Shown here: positions 1-14,300 of the stretch, in pieces
Layout of the letters: each line of letters starts with the position of its first letter
Numbering within the stretch: position 1 is the first letter of the stretch
Assembly (NCBI GenBank): GCA_005281725.1
Contig: SSBO01000012.1
Coordinates: 20,662,779-20,726,778 of the forward strand
From: Wuchereria bancrofti
Lineage: Eukaryota > Nematoda > Chromadorea > Rhabditida > Onchocercidae
Direction: 5' to 3'
DNA: 64,000 nucleotides
The notes under the pieces: model-generated
Database searches by the model: none
Seen by the model: only the letters and a program-made list of their open reading frames with translations
Told to the model about the DNA's origin: nothing
Program-made: the position numbers and the translations under genes

Positions 1-420
1 AATCGCAATTTATCACCAAAGATCGATGCAATCTTCCTACTTAGATATTGCGGTAAGATTATCTATAATGACAATCCTAAATTCATAGCCAAACTAAGTC
101 TTGTTGGAAATGGCCAATGATTATCATGCCTTTTACGAAATAACAAAATTCTAAATTAATTCATAAACTTTGTATTTGATTAGAAAGAGAAAGATAAACT
201 TTCTCATATAATTGATTATAATGGGGTCAAAAAGAATTGAAATTGTAATTAGTGGAATCAAAAATGATGAATGCAAGACGGAGCCAAGATGCCGGGCGGA
301 TATTGCTCATCAGTAGGAATTAGAATCAGAAGCAAAAGGAATTTGTTACAACAGGACATAAAAAAAAAAACAGGAAAAAATTAACAGCAGCAGAAGCTGG
401 AAGCAGAAAAAGCCAATAGG

Positions 421-472
421 GATGATGATGATGATGAAGATGATGATAATGATAATCATCATCATCATCATC
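421..472. repeat. GAT/ATC triplet inverted repeat
   Basis: Positions 421-437 are a GAT run. Positions 456-472 are its exact reverse complement, an ATC run of 17 nt. The 18-nt spacer 438-455 is itself GAT/AAT-like. The two arms can pair into a 17-bp hairpin. Confidence 0.85.
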
Positions 473-1078
473 ACCGTCTGCTGCTTCCATGTAGGCGCCT
501 TTGGACTCCACGATTTTCGGCATGTTTGAACCCCGTTGTCTCCTTCCTCCTCCTTTTCTTCCTCAATCCGTTGTACAACTGCACCATTACGCATCATCTT
601 TTCAATTTTGCAAACTACAATTTGTAGTACAATGATAATGATAATGATAATAATGATAACTTCTCACTACTCATTTATCGCAATGTTTATTTTACTATGC
701 AAAATAAATCAAAAACAATTTCAATACTTTTAAATATCAGTAAATAAGCTTTTAAAAAAATTTGACAATCTATTTTTTCCTCATTCATAGAAATGTTACT
801 TCTAACATTTCATTATATTATTGTAATTCGAAATATTGCTATACTAATTAAAAAAGTAGGAGGAAAGAAGCAATAAAAAGACAAAGTAAACGAATTATCA
901 CTTCCACCATCTTCCACAATAGTCAAATTATGACCATTTCCGCATCACATTGTCATCAGTTTGTTTATTTCTAAGGGTGACTAACAGGTATACTGATAAT
1001 TTTGTTAGCTTAAGATATGGCATAAAACTTGAATTTCAGAAAAAAGCTATTTCAGCAGTTTTAGATAAAAATAAAAAA

Positions 1079-1395
1079 TGTGTATGTGTGTGTATGTGCG
1101 TGTGTGTGTATGTGTATGTGTGTGTGTTGTACGTGTGAAAAAGATAATAGTAAAGAGAAAATAAAAACTGTTAGTTGGACGGATAGTTATCCCACAATGT
1201 ATGTGACGAATGTATCAAATATATGTCTGTGTGTATGTATGTGAATGTGTAGGCCAAATTATATTTGCTATTTTGTGAAGTAATAATGATTTGCGAAAAC
1301 CGCACACCGCGAACAAATCCTCGCAAGTACTTACGCATACACATACACACATACATAGACATACACACACACCCATGCATACACATATGTATACA
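1079..1395. repeat. TG tract and facing CA tract
   Basis: A TG/TATG-rich tract (about 1,079-1,130), a second one (about 1,207-1,250) and a CA/CATA-rich tract (about 1,335-1,395) lie within 320 bp. The CA tract is complementary in sense to the TG tracts. Open frames here are simple-repeat translations. Confidence 0.8.
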
Positions 1396-2274
1396 CCGTA
1401 GTTTACCATTTCTGAAAAATAAATTTAAAAGGCGCAATCCTTCTTTTATCATTGTCAAATATTCTCCAATTGTCGCCTTATCCTTATTTTATCCTCCCAA
1501 TGAAGTGCTACCATTAATTTACCTATTTCAATGATTTTTTTTTCTTTCCTTTAAAAAATTTATATTTCCTTTAGCAATCAATGAATGCTATTCAAATCAG
1601 GAATAAATGATTCTTTCAATGTGAAGTTAATAAAATAGATTAAATGACTCAATTTATGCGACGAAAGGCTTGGCATACCTGTGTGGAAGATATGGCATAC
1701 CTGTGCCATATTTGTTGGAAGGTTAATATGCTTCTATTATACTTGTGTGAAAGGTTGACTTAGCTATGTTCTTAACTAAGGTCAAATACTTTAGGAACTC
1801 TTCACTGGCTAAAATTTTCTCCTTTCAATCTGTTCTATGTTCTTTTGTTCATTTTCATATTTACCTGAAGTCAAATTCATTTCACGATAAAGTATTTTAA
1901 CTTACAATGAGTAATTGATGTCATTAAATGATAATCCGTCAGCTTATTCCTTATAGCTCATTCAGAGATGATTAACAATTTACTTGCTGAACGTATTATA
2001 GGTCCTATCTTCTGAAATTTGAATTTTTTACTTTCAAGAAATTTTATGACACGTGCATTATTCGATCTCAAAACTTTGATATTCCTAAAAAATTGATGCA
2101 CTCAGAGCAAATTTTCAAACGTTTTATTTATGTACGGACGAAAAGAACTTTTTATCAGCAATCAGTTGTGGATTGATTTTTTTCAGATATACTATGCAAC
2201 ACTGTAAAATATTTTATTAAAAAAATAATAATAATTAATTGTAACTGGCAAATGAAGTTTGGTATTTAAAAAAT

Positions 2275-2283
2275 GAATTGCAG
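2275..2283 (+). promoter_or_regulatory. Putative trans-splice acceptor for odd-skipped gene
   Basis: A GAATTGCAG 3' splice signal ends at 2,283, 33 nt before the proposed ATG at 2,317. No upstream coding exon joins it in phase, which fits spliced-leader addition. Inferred from position only. Confidence 0.4.
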
Positions 2284-2316
2284 ACCTGAAATAGATCAGA
2301 TTGAAAGAATGTTACC

Positions 2317-5300
2317 ATGATGATAACACCAACAGTAGTACCATCTCAACAACAAAAAGGGGATACCACTGAAGGAAAATTTGGTTAGTATTCAAATTTC
2401 TTTTTTTTTCACATTAAAATTTTGGACATCTCTAAAAAAATATCAATTTGAAACGAAATTTTAAAATTCCTTTGGTTCATTCTGACAATTTCTGAAAATA
2501 TTTATGTCATAAATTAATAAAGTGTATGTGAAAAAAAAGAATAGATTATATGAAACAAAGTAGTTGTTGAATTTCAAAAGTTTTAACTTTATGAATTACG
2601 GATATATTCGCAGGCTCTGTATTCTCATTTCATTACTTTATCTAATCATTTTTTGAATGGTAGCAGATTTTAGTATCAAAATTTGGAGTTGTTATTGTTG
2701 TTGTTGTTGTTACTGTTGTTGTTACTGTTGTTGTTATTGTTGTTGTTTTCTTATCGTTGTCAATTAACAAGGAAAAAAAAGACAAGAAAAAAGAAATTAG
2801 GTGAAGGAAAAAGAGTGAACTAATTAATAATGATCAGCTCTGTGGGGCTTCTATTACCTCCTCCCAAACAAAGAGTTCCATTGCTGTTCGTTACATCTCA
2901 GAGAAGGAAAAAAAAAAAAAGAAGATTCGAAACTATAACTTATTTTTCATACCTTTTCTGTCCTCCTCGTTCCTAATGAGATGGGCTATCTCAATCCATT
3001 CTTCGTTGCCATTCAAAAGAATGGTCGTCTTCTTGTCACTTCAACTCTTAATTTATCATTTTGTCACTTTGTTCTACATTGATTTCCTTTTTTATTACTC
3101 TCCTTCATCGCTATTTTTAAGTTCATTTTACAAATTTGCTAGCTACTAGCAATTCACAAATTAATCATCTTAAAAGTTTACGAAAAAAAAGTTAGGAAAA
3201 AAACAATATTCCATGACTAATCTATTAATAGAATGAAGTGATAACTGAATTTCGAAGAAATAATAAATCAAAGAATCGGTATGAACAGCCTTATAGGTTT
3301 TTTAATTAGAAAAGCATTTAAAATCACTTTTTTCTTGTCACATTATGCGTGAACCTTCTTTAATTATAAATGGTAAAAATACAATGATTATTATGAATCG
3401 TTAGCGTACTAATTTATAACAGAGATTAGATATCCATATATTTGCAAGTCTGTTATTTAATATAATTCAACGACTAATTTCTTAACAACATACTCTTCTT
3501 TGATCTTTTTTTATCTCAAATAAATTCTAAAATAATTATTTAGCTACTCGTAATTTTACAAAATATAATCTTTTGTAGAACAATATTCAAATTTTCGATT
3601 ATCATTAAGACACCGATTGAACAGGTAGTTTGATGCTGCATATCGTCAAGGGATCTCACTTCTGTTCGTAAATCATACAGGTCATCCTTAGGTATATTAG
3701 CAGATCTGTTACATACGATGATGATAATGATGATGATAGTGATAATAATAATAATAATGATGATTGTGAGAATACGATTATTGTGATAGTATAAGGTTGT
3801 AAATTGAGTGAATACAAGTGTGCATGCCGACAACATATAACACTTCCTGAATTCATCAAAAGGAGCCGAATTCAACAGTCTGATCCTTTAGAAACTAATC
3901 CAACTTTTTTTTTGGAAAAATGTTTAATCCCCACTAAAAATTTTAATGAAGTCAATTTTTAAAATTTTGAAATGCCAAACAAATAAAATTTAGTTTAATT
4001 AAATAATGTTTTCAATCAAATTTTGAAAATATGTTTAAAAAAATAAGTATTGCAGGAAAATAAGTTATCTGAAACTAAGTTATCTCAAGTCTCTGTTTAA
4101 ATTTAAATGAAAGTAACACTTTTATTGTTGCAATGTGACAAATAAAGAAGTCAATTATTTTTGCTATTTGACCTGAATTATATCATTGCATAATTCCAAA
4201 GGTCATTTAGTTCCATCCCGTTTTATGAGATTGAGAGAAAATAATGTGGTCAAAGTGGTTTGTGGGTGAACATTTGAATCTCTTCATTACTGCTTTTTTT
4301 TTCAATCCAGTCATTAGTTGGACATTTTATTATTGTTTACAACTGTTTATAATTTTCGAAATTTATTAGAAAAACTAACAGAATTCATCCTATTTAAAGT
4401 ATGAGTCCAAGAATTAAAATAATTTAATTTAGCAATGTTTGAGTAATACTTTGCTCTTCGTTCTAATCAATAATAACTTAAAATGAAAATTTTTCAATGT
4501 AAATGATATCCCAAAGTGTATATCTTTTTACTCATCAAATCATCATTTTCTTAAGTGAGTACTTTAGAAAGACCACTATGAATAAGTGGAATCTACTTTC
4601 GTGAAAAAATAACGAATAACACCTTTTTTTTAAGAATATCTGGCGTATATTAGATGATACTTTCAAAGTTCAAGTGATTATTGTGTAGAAAAAATCTTAA
4701 ATTATATTAATTTAAGCAAAAAAAAAAATTTCATATACCTAAATTTTCCATATTTAATTTTGAAATTGGAATAAATAAATTCTTGTACTAGCATAAATAA
4801 AATGATTTATTACTTTTGTAAATGTTTTAAAACCTCTTAGATCATTATTATTATTAGAAGCAGAACATTGAGAAAACCGAAGAGAAAACGTTGTCGGTAA
4901 GATTCAAATATAATCACCCTACCTGTTATTGCTAGCATTGCTGTTACTGAAGTACTTCAGATATCATAAATTCACTTCTGATCTGACACTGACTATTGTC
5001 AAATGACTGATCTGTTTAGTTGTTACGAGTGCTAATATATTATTACGGTAGAAAGAATTGAGAAAATGGGGGTGGAGAAGTTTTTAACGACTGTGATCGT
5101 ATTTGTTGGAAATTTTTTCACAAATGAATAATGATGACTGTTTCAAATTCTCTCATGTAAATGGTTTACTTTTACTTTAAAATTTATCTTTTATAAGTTT
5201 TTTCTTCTCCTAATATCATTTTAATGATAGATTATTTTATATAAGCTGAAATAAATATTTGAAATTTCAATTATTTTAGTTATTTTTTTTTCAAGTAAAC

Positions 5301-8300
5301 TAGATAAATCAGCAAATTATTAATAAACTAGATGAATAAACAGGAAATCAGTAGTTCCTTGCCATACAGTGCTCTTTTGAAATTTATGCATAAGTGAAAT
5401 TAAAAAGTGTTAATTTATAATGAAATTAATAACTTTACATATTACTTTGTAGTTATTTTCTATTTCTGCACATCTAGAAATATTATGGAAAGTATATTCT
5501 CATTTTTTTTTCTAGCTTTTTTTTTTAATCGGTTATTTACTGTCCGCTTATTTTTTTTTTCTGGTACACTAACATACGTACATTTGTTCTCCTCAATTCG
5601 ATGCGGTATTCATCGATTTCTATTCTAACACTTTCATCCGCGCCTATGTATGTGATATTTCCGCATGACGAAACCAATCAAAAGAAAGTTTGTTTACATA
5701 TAGTTCAGAAGCCACCAAAATTTTTACCAATCTATTTGTTGTGTAATAGAGTACATATTTGCATGTGTGTATGTTGTATGCTGGGATGTGTGTATGTGTG
5801 CATGTATGTATTTATATGGAAATGATTGTACTGTTACTTTCATATTCATCATTATCTGCAATTATATCACTAAACGATAAATTTAGTATAAGCTTATCAT
5901 CTTTTACATGTCACCAAAATAAAATTACAGCATTTCCTCTGCAACAAATATATTTGCAAGTAACTATTATATTATGGTGACAGCAATTAGCCACTTATCA
6001 TATCATTATCAAAATGTTTGAGTAGCCGTAATATGATGATAGCAATAGTTGAGGAGTACTACAATACAATGTGATATATCTAAGTAACGTCAAAATACAA
6101 TGTAATATATTTGTAGATTTGGAAAGTTCAAAAGAGATTGATGCTGCTTCAAAAGCGAATGATTCGCAATCTTTAAATAAAGAAATTAATTAGCAGAATG
6201 CTTTATTATCAATAAAGTTAACACTTTTGTTATTGTTTTTTAAGAAGCAAAGAAGATATCTAAAAGGAAAAAAAAAAAAAACAAGGTGCCATAGATTATT
6301 GTCACAATTATCGTTAACAAAATAATACTTCATCACTTAAGCTTAATCTTTAGATGAATTAAAATTTAAAGAAAAAAATCGTTGTATTAATTTTTAAGAA
6401 TTATATGTTTTTTAGGAAGATGAAAAGAATTGAATTGAAGAATTCCTAACAGAGCGCAAGATATGTTATATAGATTAATCAAAGTGATCCAGTAGAATGA
6501 ATCTATGATGCTCGAACATCCTCCATTCTTAACTGGGTACAAAATTTGAAATTGATAACAGAAAGCAAAGAATGCGTTCTGTGCTGTCAATGATAAGAGG
6601 CGTGGCGGTTTACTTAAGGAAGCACAGCCATCTGACGCCACCTATCATTTCTTAAACAAACATTTCAACTGTTTGGAAATAAAAATCCTTCATAGAATTT
6701 TCCTCATTAGTTTCTTTCATTTTATCTTCATCTTCCTGTTTGACCTTTTATCATTGCTATCTATTTGGAAGATGAGTGAAAAGTTTTTTTTTTTTTGAAA
6801 TTCCGCAATCTAATTTTTTCAAGTTCAAAGTTTAGATCTGAAATTTAAAAATTTATTAATTCAAAAAAGAAAGTGCTATATAAAAGAAAAAGACTTTACG
6901 AGAATTCTATTCTGCAAATTAATGAATAACTCTTTGCTTTGTGCTTAATCAATAAAGGACGTAAATTGTTTGATTTTAATTATGGATCGGGCTTATAAAT
7001 CTTTTTATCACAAATTCGGAAAAAATATACCAGCAAAGTAGATGCTGAACACTTAACAATTCGTAAGAAGATAACATGTCATTAATTTTTTTTTGCAGAT
7101 TGTCAGATATGCATTTGTTTTTATTGTTATATGAAATTTTGTTGATCATTTTAGAAATTCCGTTAATTTCTGAAGAATTCATTCTTTTAGGTCTTAAGTT
7201 CAAAGCAATATATTTGCTTTATAATTCAAATTCAGAAAAGATGATCATTTCGCTAATTAAAATTGGTGATGAATTGAATGATGGAAGAATTCTGTCATCA
7301 TTTTTTAAATAAATTAGCTTGTCCAATAAAATTTAACTTTGTAAATATCATTTGAAAAGAACGAATCAGCTTGTTGCTGATTTTGCTGACAAATAGCGTT
7401 CACAATCATAAAATTTAAATTGCGCAATACGTTTCTTGTAAATCCATTCACTTAAGTAAACAACTTCTTTTTGAGTATTTTTATTACTGAATTGGATGGA
7501 AAGAAGGAAAAGGGAAAGCTTTTTCACCGTCATTCGGCAAACTTCATACATTCATCAAAATTGATGCTTCTTGATGCTTCTTTTGCAGTGAATAATTGCA
7601 AAGTAAAATGCTGTACTTTCTAGATTTCATTTTAAATCCTTCAATTAACAAGAAATCATTAGCATTTAATTTTGCATAATAGTATTATTGTCTTGCTAGT
7701 TACTGTTACATGCATCTCTTTTGCAAAAGAATTTACTCATACAAAAGCTCTTAAGCTGTGTTATTCCTAAACATTAAATGAAAATTTCAATTTTAAATAA
7801 TCATCTATTTATAAATAGTGTTTTAATCTGATTTGATTTGTTCATCACTTGTGTTTTTCCTCTCATTCTTTTTTCATTCATTTTAACGTTCTTTTCGTCA
7901 ATTCTCATTCTTTGTCTTTTTCATGTCACATTTTTTCTTATATTTGATATATCACATAGAATTAATGCATCACATAGTATTTGACAGATTACATCATTTG
8001 TGTCTTGTGAAAAATGACATCTGTTGCAATTAGTGTAATTTCTTAGTATTTAATTTATACAGAACAGATAGATTCATTATCTTACATCCTACTTTATCAG
8101 TAAATATTGTTGCACTACTGATATTGTTAAGTATAAATTATCTCATGAATAGTTATTCAGTCTGTCCTTAATATTTTATTAGTTAAATGAAAACTTTAAG
8201 ATGGTACCAATCGGTGTTCAAATTTGAAGAAATGATACTATATGTAGTTAGCAAATAGTTAATCTATCATCCATTTATCAATGGTGGAATTTTCGTAGTG

Positions 8301-11300
8301 CTATTTAAACTGAGCCCTAAAAAAGCTTTTGCTTCTTGCTATCGTTTTGTTCACTGATCGCTATCAAAAGGATTATCGAAAAGGATTGAACAGCAAATTA
8401 ATGCAGCATTCGGTTGAAATGATGCATGACTAAAATGACTACAATGATAATAATAATAGTGACGGTATATGTTGCTTAAATTGTGCTATCGTATCAAATT
8501 ACCTATAGCTTATTGATATACCGACTCCTTATGTCCTCAAAAATTACTACTTCGTATTTATTTATTTACTTTAAGAAATTAAAGCATTTTCATAGCAAAA
8601 AGGAGAAGAAAAATATACTAAATCGAACTTATATTTGATTTGCATGACAAATAAATCATACAAAATGTAAAATGTACAATTTGTCATACTATATGGAACT
8701 TTTTTTTCTCTTAATTTCCATTATTTATTTATAGTCTAATGTCATACCTTTAATATAGTCAAGAAATTGTATCTTAATCAAATTTCTTCATAACATACGT
8801 TATTGTACAACAAATGCTTATATATTTGCTTATTAGCATCTAAATAATCTCTTTTTTTTTAATGAATATCTTTTGCACCACAATATGATCACATATCTTC
8901 GGGAACATTCAAAATAATCAAAATACATAAATATAGCTAAGTTAGAAACGGATGAAAGTAATTCAGGAGAAATAACCGGAAGTGCTAATAACACTTCATT
9001 ATTATTTGTCAAAAATCTGGTAGTTTTTTTTTTTCACTGAAACTCTGTAAATGAGGGAAAAGTCCCTTCCGCTTCAACCTATTTACCAAAGCCTAGCACA
9101 AGTTGATAAGGACACATAAACCGTTTATCGGTGCAAAGCTTTCAAGCAATATTGCTCACATAAAATGTTGTATAAACATACACACATACACACCACACAT
9201 ACACACACACATACATACACATACACGTACACACAGACACATAAATGCAGACCATTTATATCAATCCTGTGTAATGACCCATTCTGTTTCTCATACTTTT
9301 ACATGATCACTATGCCATTTCTCGTTGATTATTTGCCGTAGAGCTTCTGAGTGATGAGAGGTTGCAAATCCCCTTTTTGCTATTCTATCCTATCAAAACT
9401 GGCACCCTTTTCCCGGTATTGAGGTCCTAAATCCGGTCCTCCTTTATAAAATACCGTAATGCATCAAAGTTTTAATATTAGTATCTTCCTTTTCTCTCTC
9501 TTTCATTCCTTCTTCTTTCCATCTCAAACAACCTCAATTGTTTGAACAATTTCATGAATAGAGCTTCTTAATTGCCGCCTTTGATTTGAACCGCAATCAG
9601 ACAACAAACATTGGCAACTGTTTTATTTATAAATTGAAAGTTAGAAGGACTACGAATGAAAATAACCGATGAAATATTCCAAAATGGGTGAGAAAAGAGG
9701 AATGTAGTTTCTGAGTTTAAATGCATGCAAAATTTTAAATTAGATCATTGATTATTTAAAAATATCTAAAAAAAACATTGAAGAAATTTCGATATTTCCG
9801 ATATATCTGAAAGGATAACGACAAAAAGAAGCGAATTATCATTCTGCCTAATTGGATTTTATAAACTATCTCAAGCAATTTCTGATCTGCCAAATTAAAG
9901 CTATATACTTCATCTCTATTTCTTTCTTCTTATTTCTTATTTTTAATTTTATTTTCAGCATTCCCAACATTTCTCATTTCTTATCTTCTTATTGTCGTCT
10001 TAAGATTTGGGGATAATTTGATGGAATGAGATGAAATAATGTCTTAATGAATTTTTGGGATAAGATTATATGTATTAGTTGATAGTACTGAACTAAACAT
10101 AGTTCTTTATTCATTGAGATCCAAGAAGCTAAAATTAATAAATATAAATCAGCAGATCAAGGTTGTAAGTCTAAATTAACAGACTAAGATTGGTAGGTTT
10201 GAATTACTAGGCTAAAGTTAATAAATCTGAATTGTGTTTTTTATCTAATTGCAAATAAACTTAGCAAATTGAGTTTTTTTTAATAAAAAAAGTTAATAAA
10301 TAATATTATACTGTTGTTTTCTCCCAGCATGTGTTTCATATAATCATCAAAATCTGCTAAGCAGTCATTTTTTAGTTTATTTATGAGCTGATCAGATCGC
10401 AGTTAGTGCGTATACAAATATTAAAATAGTTAAAGCTCAATCCGTTTGTATATTTTTAAGTGCTTTCCATTTCCCGACTCCAATCACTTCCATTCTATTG
10501 TTCCCGGTACTTACTTTCATCTTCCTAAGTAATCTTATACTTTTGATGAGTTGGTGGGATATTTTACACTTCTGATAAACATTTTTACCCTACTAATCCC
10601 TTTAATATGCTAATTTTTCGCCTTTTGCAGATTTTTAAAATGGAATTTTCTCGTTGCATACCCACGGATTCCAAATATGAGCTAATCCATTCAAGGTGTT
10701 TGTGTTAGGTAATGTAATAAATGCTCACATGTAGTAGTTTATAATATATATGCATCTATTATCAGGAGGGTCAATTTCAAAAGAAAACTCCGCGACCCCT
10801 GACTGATTCCCGTGAACTTCTGAACCTATTCCTTCTCAGAGAAGATTTATTTCAAGTGAAACTATATTGCGTAATCTTGCATTGATAGATTAATCATATT
10901 TCAAAGAAAAAACTTTTTTTTTTTGAAATTCAACCCAATAAAAATTTTGTGGGAAATTGTTTATATTGCATAATTGGCATTCAGAAAGTTTAGACACTGC
11001 AACCGTTGATTAATTCTTTTTTTATTCGTTATTTTAGACAAAGCCGTAAGCAATATGAATTAAATTGAAGAAGTTTTCAATCTTCTAACCAAAAATTTGT
11101 TATCTCATTTGTGAAAGCACAAAATTTTGTCATTTTAATAAATTGGAAATTATAAGCTACTTAACAATTAGTCATTATTGACATACAAAAAATCTTTTTA
11201 AAATTTCATGCACAAACCAGGAAGTGTTTCTGCAACCGGAAAAGGTAGGTAAGTGATAACGATTTGTATGTCTCCCAAAATACCATTGTATTTTTCCCAT

Positions 11301-14300
11301 TTCTAGCTGCAATCACTTCTCACCAGTGTTATTTTGTAAATGACATTTTAGCGATAAGATAAAGTGACAGCCTCAATGATAATAATAAAAGGAAAAATAA
11401 GTGCTAAATGTCGGATTCAAAATATAATATTTAACATACTACAGTACTTTTCAACATTTTCTTCTCTTTTCATTTTAATTTTTGAATTTTTTTTCACTAT
11501 TTTAATACTTTCATATAATGCTTACTTTAAGAAGTGAAAGAGAGAAGAACGAAGAATTATGGCTTTTTAAGAATTCTGGAAGAAAACTTTTAGTTTTGAA
11601 AATTTAATCAAATATCAAAGATTAGTACGATAGATCAATGTAAGCTATTAGTAAAAAGTTGAACTATTGTCACCATGAGTATCAAGAGACTGACATAATT
11701 GCTTATCAAAATACTTGGACGTACGGATGTCCGGTCCAACCGGTTTTGCTGTTTTGATATTGCTTGATTAGTAAGAGCTATGATTTAATGTATGCTTTCA
11801 ATAATTTGCAAAATTTCTTAAGCAATTCATTGATGATTTATACTATAAGTATGTTTTCAATGTATTGCTTAGAAACTTTCCTATTATAATCCTTTGCTCA
11901 TCAGTCACGTATATCCACGTATATTCACGTGGTCACGTATATTATGCAGATATGCTTTTTAAAAGTAATTCATAGCGTTAGCTGTGACAAAATTTCATTT
12001 AATCTGTTCATTCATTTCATTATTAATAGTTTATAAAACAATTTTTACTGCAAATAATTTCTATACCGCAAGAATTTTCCTTTCCATCTAACTTTGCGAC
12101 TTTATTGTTTGCAAAACAAATGAGATAAGAGTTTTGTGAAAGAATAAAATTGCCCTTTTTTTCTTAAACTAATGAGCTGTTTTTACAAAAAATAAGTTAA
12201 CTTGATTGATTTGATTACTAATGGTTTATGATTTTGATGATTTAAAGGAAATTTCGAAATTATTTTTTTTTTTTTTTTTTGGTAGCTTCCGATGAGTATT
12301 ATTATGGGCGGAGTTGTTCCTGGTGCTATTAACCAGTAGGCGTTGTTAGTTGGGTACGGTAGGCAGATAAGTATCTGTGGCGCTGTTGCAATGAGCGGCT
12401 ACTACTACCAACCAGTAGATAGATGTGTTCGTCGCTAACGGTGTGACTAATTCACACTTTCTGAACTGAACAAATCCTTCTTTCATTTTATCGGTTTAGT
12501 CTGTATGTCCGACTTTATGCTTCGAATACTTTTATCATTTAACGGATTTAAAATTATTTCCATCCGGAAAACAAAGGAAAATATGAGTAAGAAAAAAAAA
12601 GTAGAAAAATATGAGTAATGGGTGATTAAGTAAGTACCGAAAGGTGGGATGGGGTAGTTTTGTGGAATTATTCTTAATACTGTATGTAAATTTTCGACAT
12701 TTTTAGGTAATTCTGTTATTTGTAAAATAATTAAGATTGTTGCATATATGTTTATAGTTTAAAGACAATTTTAATTAATTTTTAATTGAGTGATTTCAAA
12801 ATATATTACTTCTGAACTAAGCAATTAACAATTAATTCGCACAGTGATTGTTATTAATTCATGATTAAGTTATTAATTTTAAAGACAAGAATTTTGAAAT
12901 AAATTTGAAATAAGAAGTAATTTTTTTTTTCATCAAAAAAATAATCCCTTAATAAATGAAAAAAATTCGGAGAAACTTTTACAATTAGTAAATATCAATC
13001 AAAATTCAGTTTTATTTTTAATACTTTTTTATTAATTCTTACTTAATTTATAAATTTTTAACAACGCGAATAATAATATTACAAAGCTATATTCACTGAC
13101 TATTAAATACTTATTTATGCAATTTTTAGTTTTTTCATCGCAAATCTAACTTTACTTTTGGTATTTTTGTGTCAATTTCAAAAGGATTTTATAGCCTTGT
13201 GCACTAAGTATTTTGAATTGATGTAAGATTTTGTGATACAAAAATTTATAACTTTCTGTTACAAAGGCATAAAATTAAATGTAAAAGAATTCTTTCAGCA
13301 TGAAATTTCAATTTATCTCATTTAACCATTATTTATTTTTATGGATTTTTTCCCGTTTTTTGTCATAATTCATTTTTTTGCATAATAAATTAATCATGAA
13401 TTAATAATAAATTAATGAATAATAATGCTATGAGTTATTAGTAAATAATTTAGTTCTTTAAAACTTTACTTCCACACAACTTTCTTGTCTTTTATTTCTC
13501 TGCTTGCCTTTGCCTATCGTCTTTTTTATTGCTTCATCACACTTCTATGATCTGTTATCAAAAAGATAACATTTCATCACTATCGATATTTTCATACATT
13601 TCCGCCTGTACTATTTTTTCTTTCATCTATGCTGAATTGAATTCGCTCAACTCAGTGATTTGTGCATCGAAATGATTTCAAAAGGTATTAGTGAGTAGTG
13701 ACGAAAATTAAACTTAGAAAAATCTTAGTAGAAAAAATTAATCTTAATAGATTACAATTAATTAGAAACGTTAACTGTTAAAAAATCTTAATAATAGCTT
13801 TATTAAATTTATTCAAATTCGAAAGCAACTTGAAATGAAAGACTATAACGCTTGAAGATTGTTTAAAAATAACTGGCAATTAGTGTAATTATCTTAATGA
13901 AAAATATGGAATGGAAATTTAATTCAATTTAACTTACTTTGAACTAAACTTCTCTTAGTTTCACTGCCCACTAAAGTAGAATAATTCAAGTAGAAATATA
14001 TTACTAAACTTTCTTTTGGTAGTAATTTGAATTTGGATTCGATTTAATTCAGAGTTAAATATATTTTGATATACTTTTTGGAATATCGAAATATTTTTGG
14101 CATAGTTAGAGCATTCAATATAAATTCCAAGCTTATTTACGTTTACTTATTCGTATGTGAAGGAGATGAGTTACAAAAAAAAAAATAATTCAAGCAGAAA
14201 TGTATTACTAAACTTTTAGTCAATAGCTCAATAAGAGCTATTAATATCTCTTACCATATTTCATTAAATCCATAAAATACTTTTTTTTTTTACTTTTTGA

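Larger units (their letters stand above)
1..2274. other. Upstream non-coding region
   Basis: No convincing exon was found on either strand. The stretch is AT-rich and holds a GAT/ATC inverted repeat (421-472), a GAT-like run near 630-655, TG-rich and CA-rich tracts (1,079-1,395) and a short direct repeat (1,671-1,715). It probably contains the promoter of the odd-skipped gene whose proposed first coding exon starts at 2,317. The short open frames over the triplet repeats are low-complexity translations. Confidence 0.6.

Noticed and set aside
326..597. Asp/His-rich and Ile-rich open frames over the triplet repeat
   Set aside because: They are translations of the GAT/ATC repeat with no family signature and no splice context.
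3540..3875. 111-codon minus frame with a poly-Ile core
   Set aside because: The core is the GAT/AAT microsatellite; the flanks show no recognisable protein.
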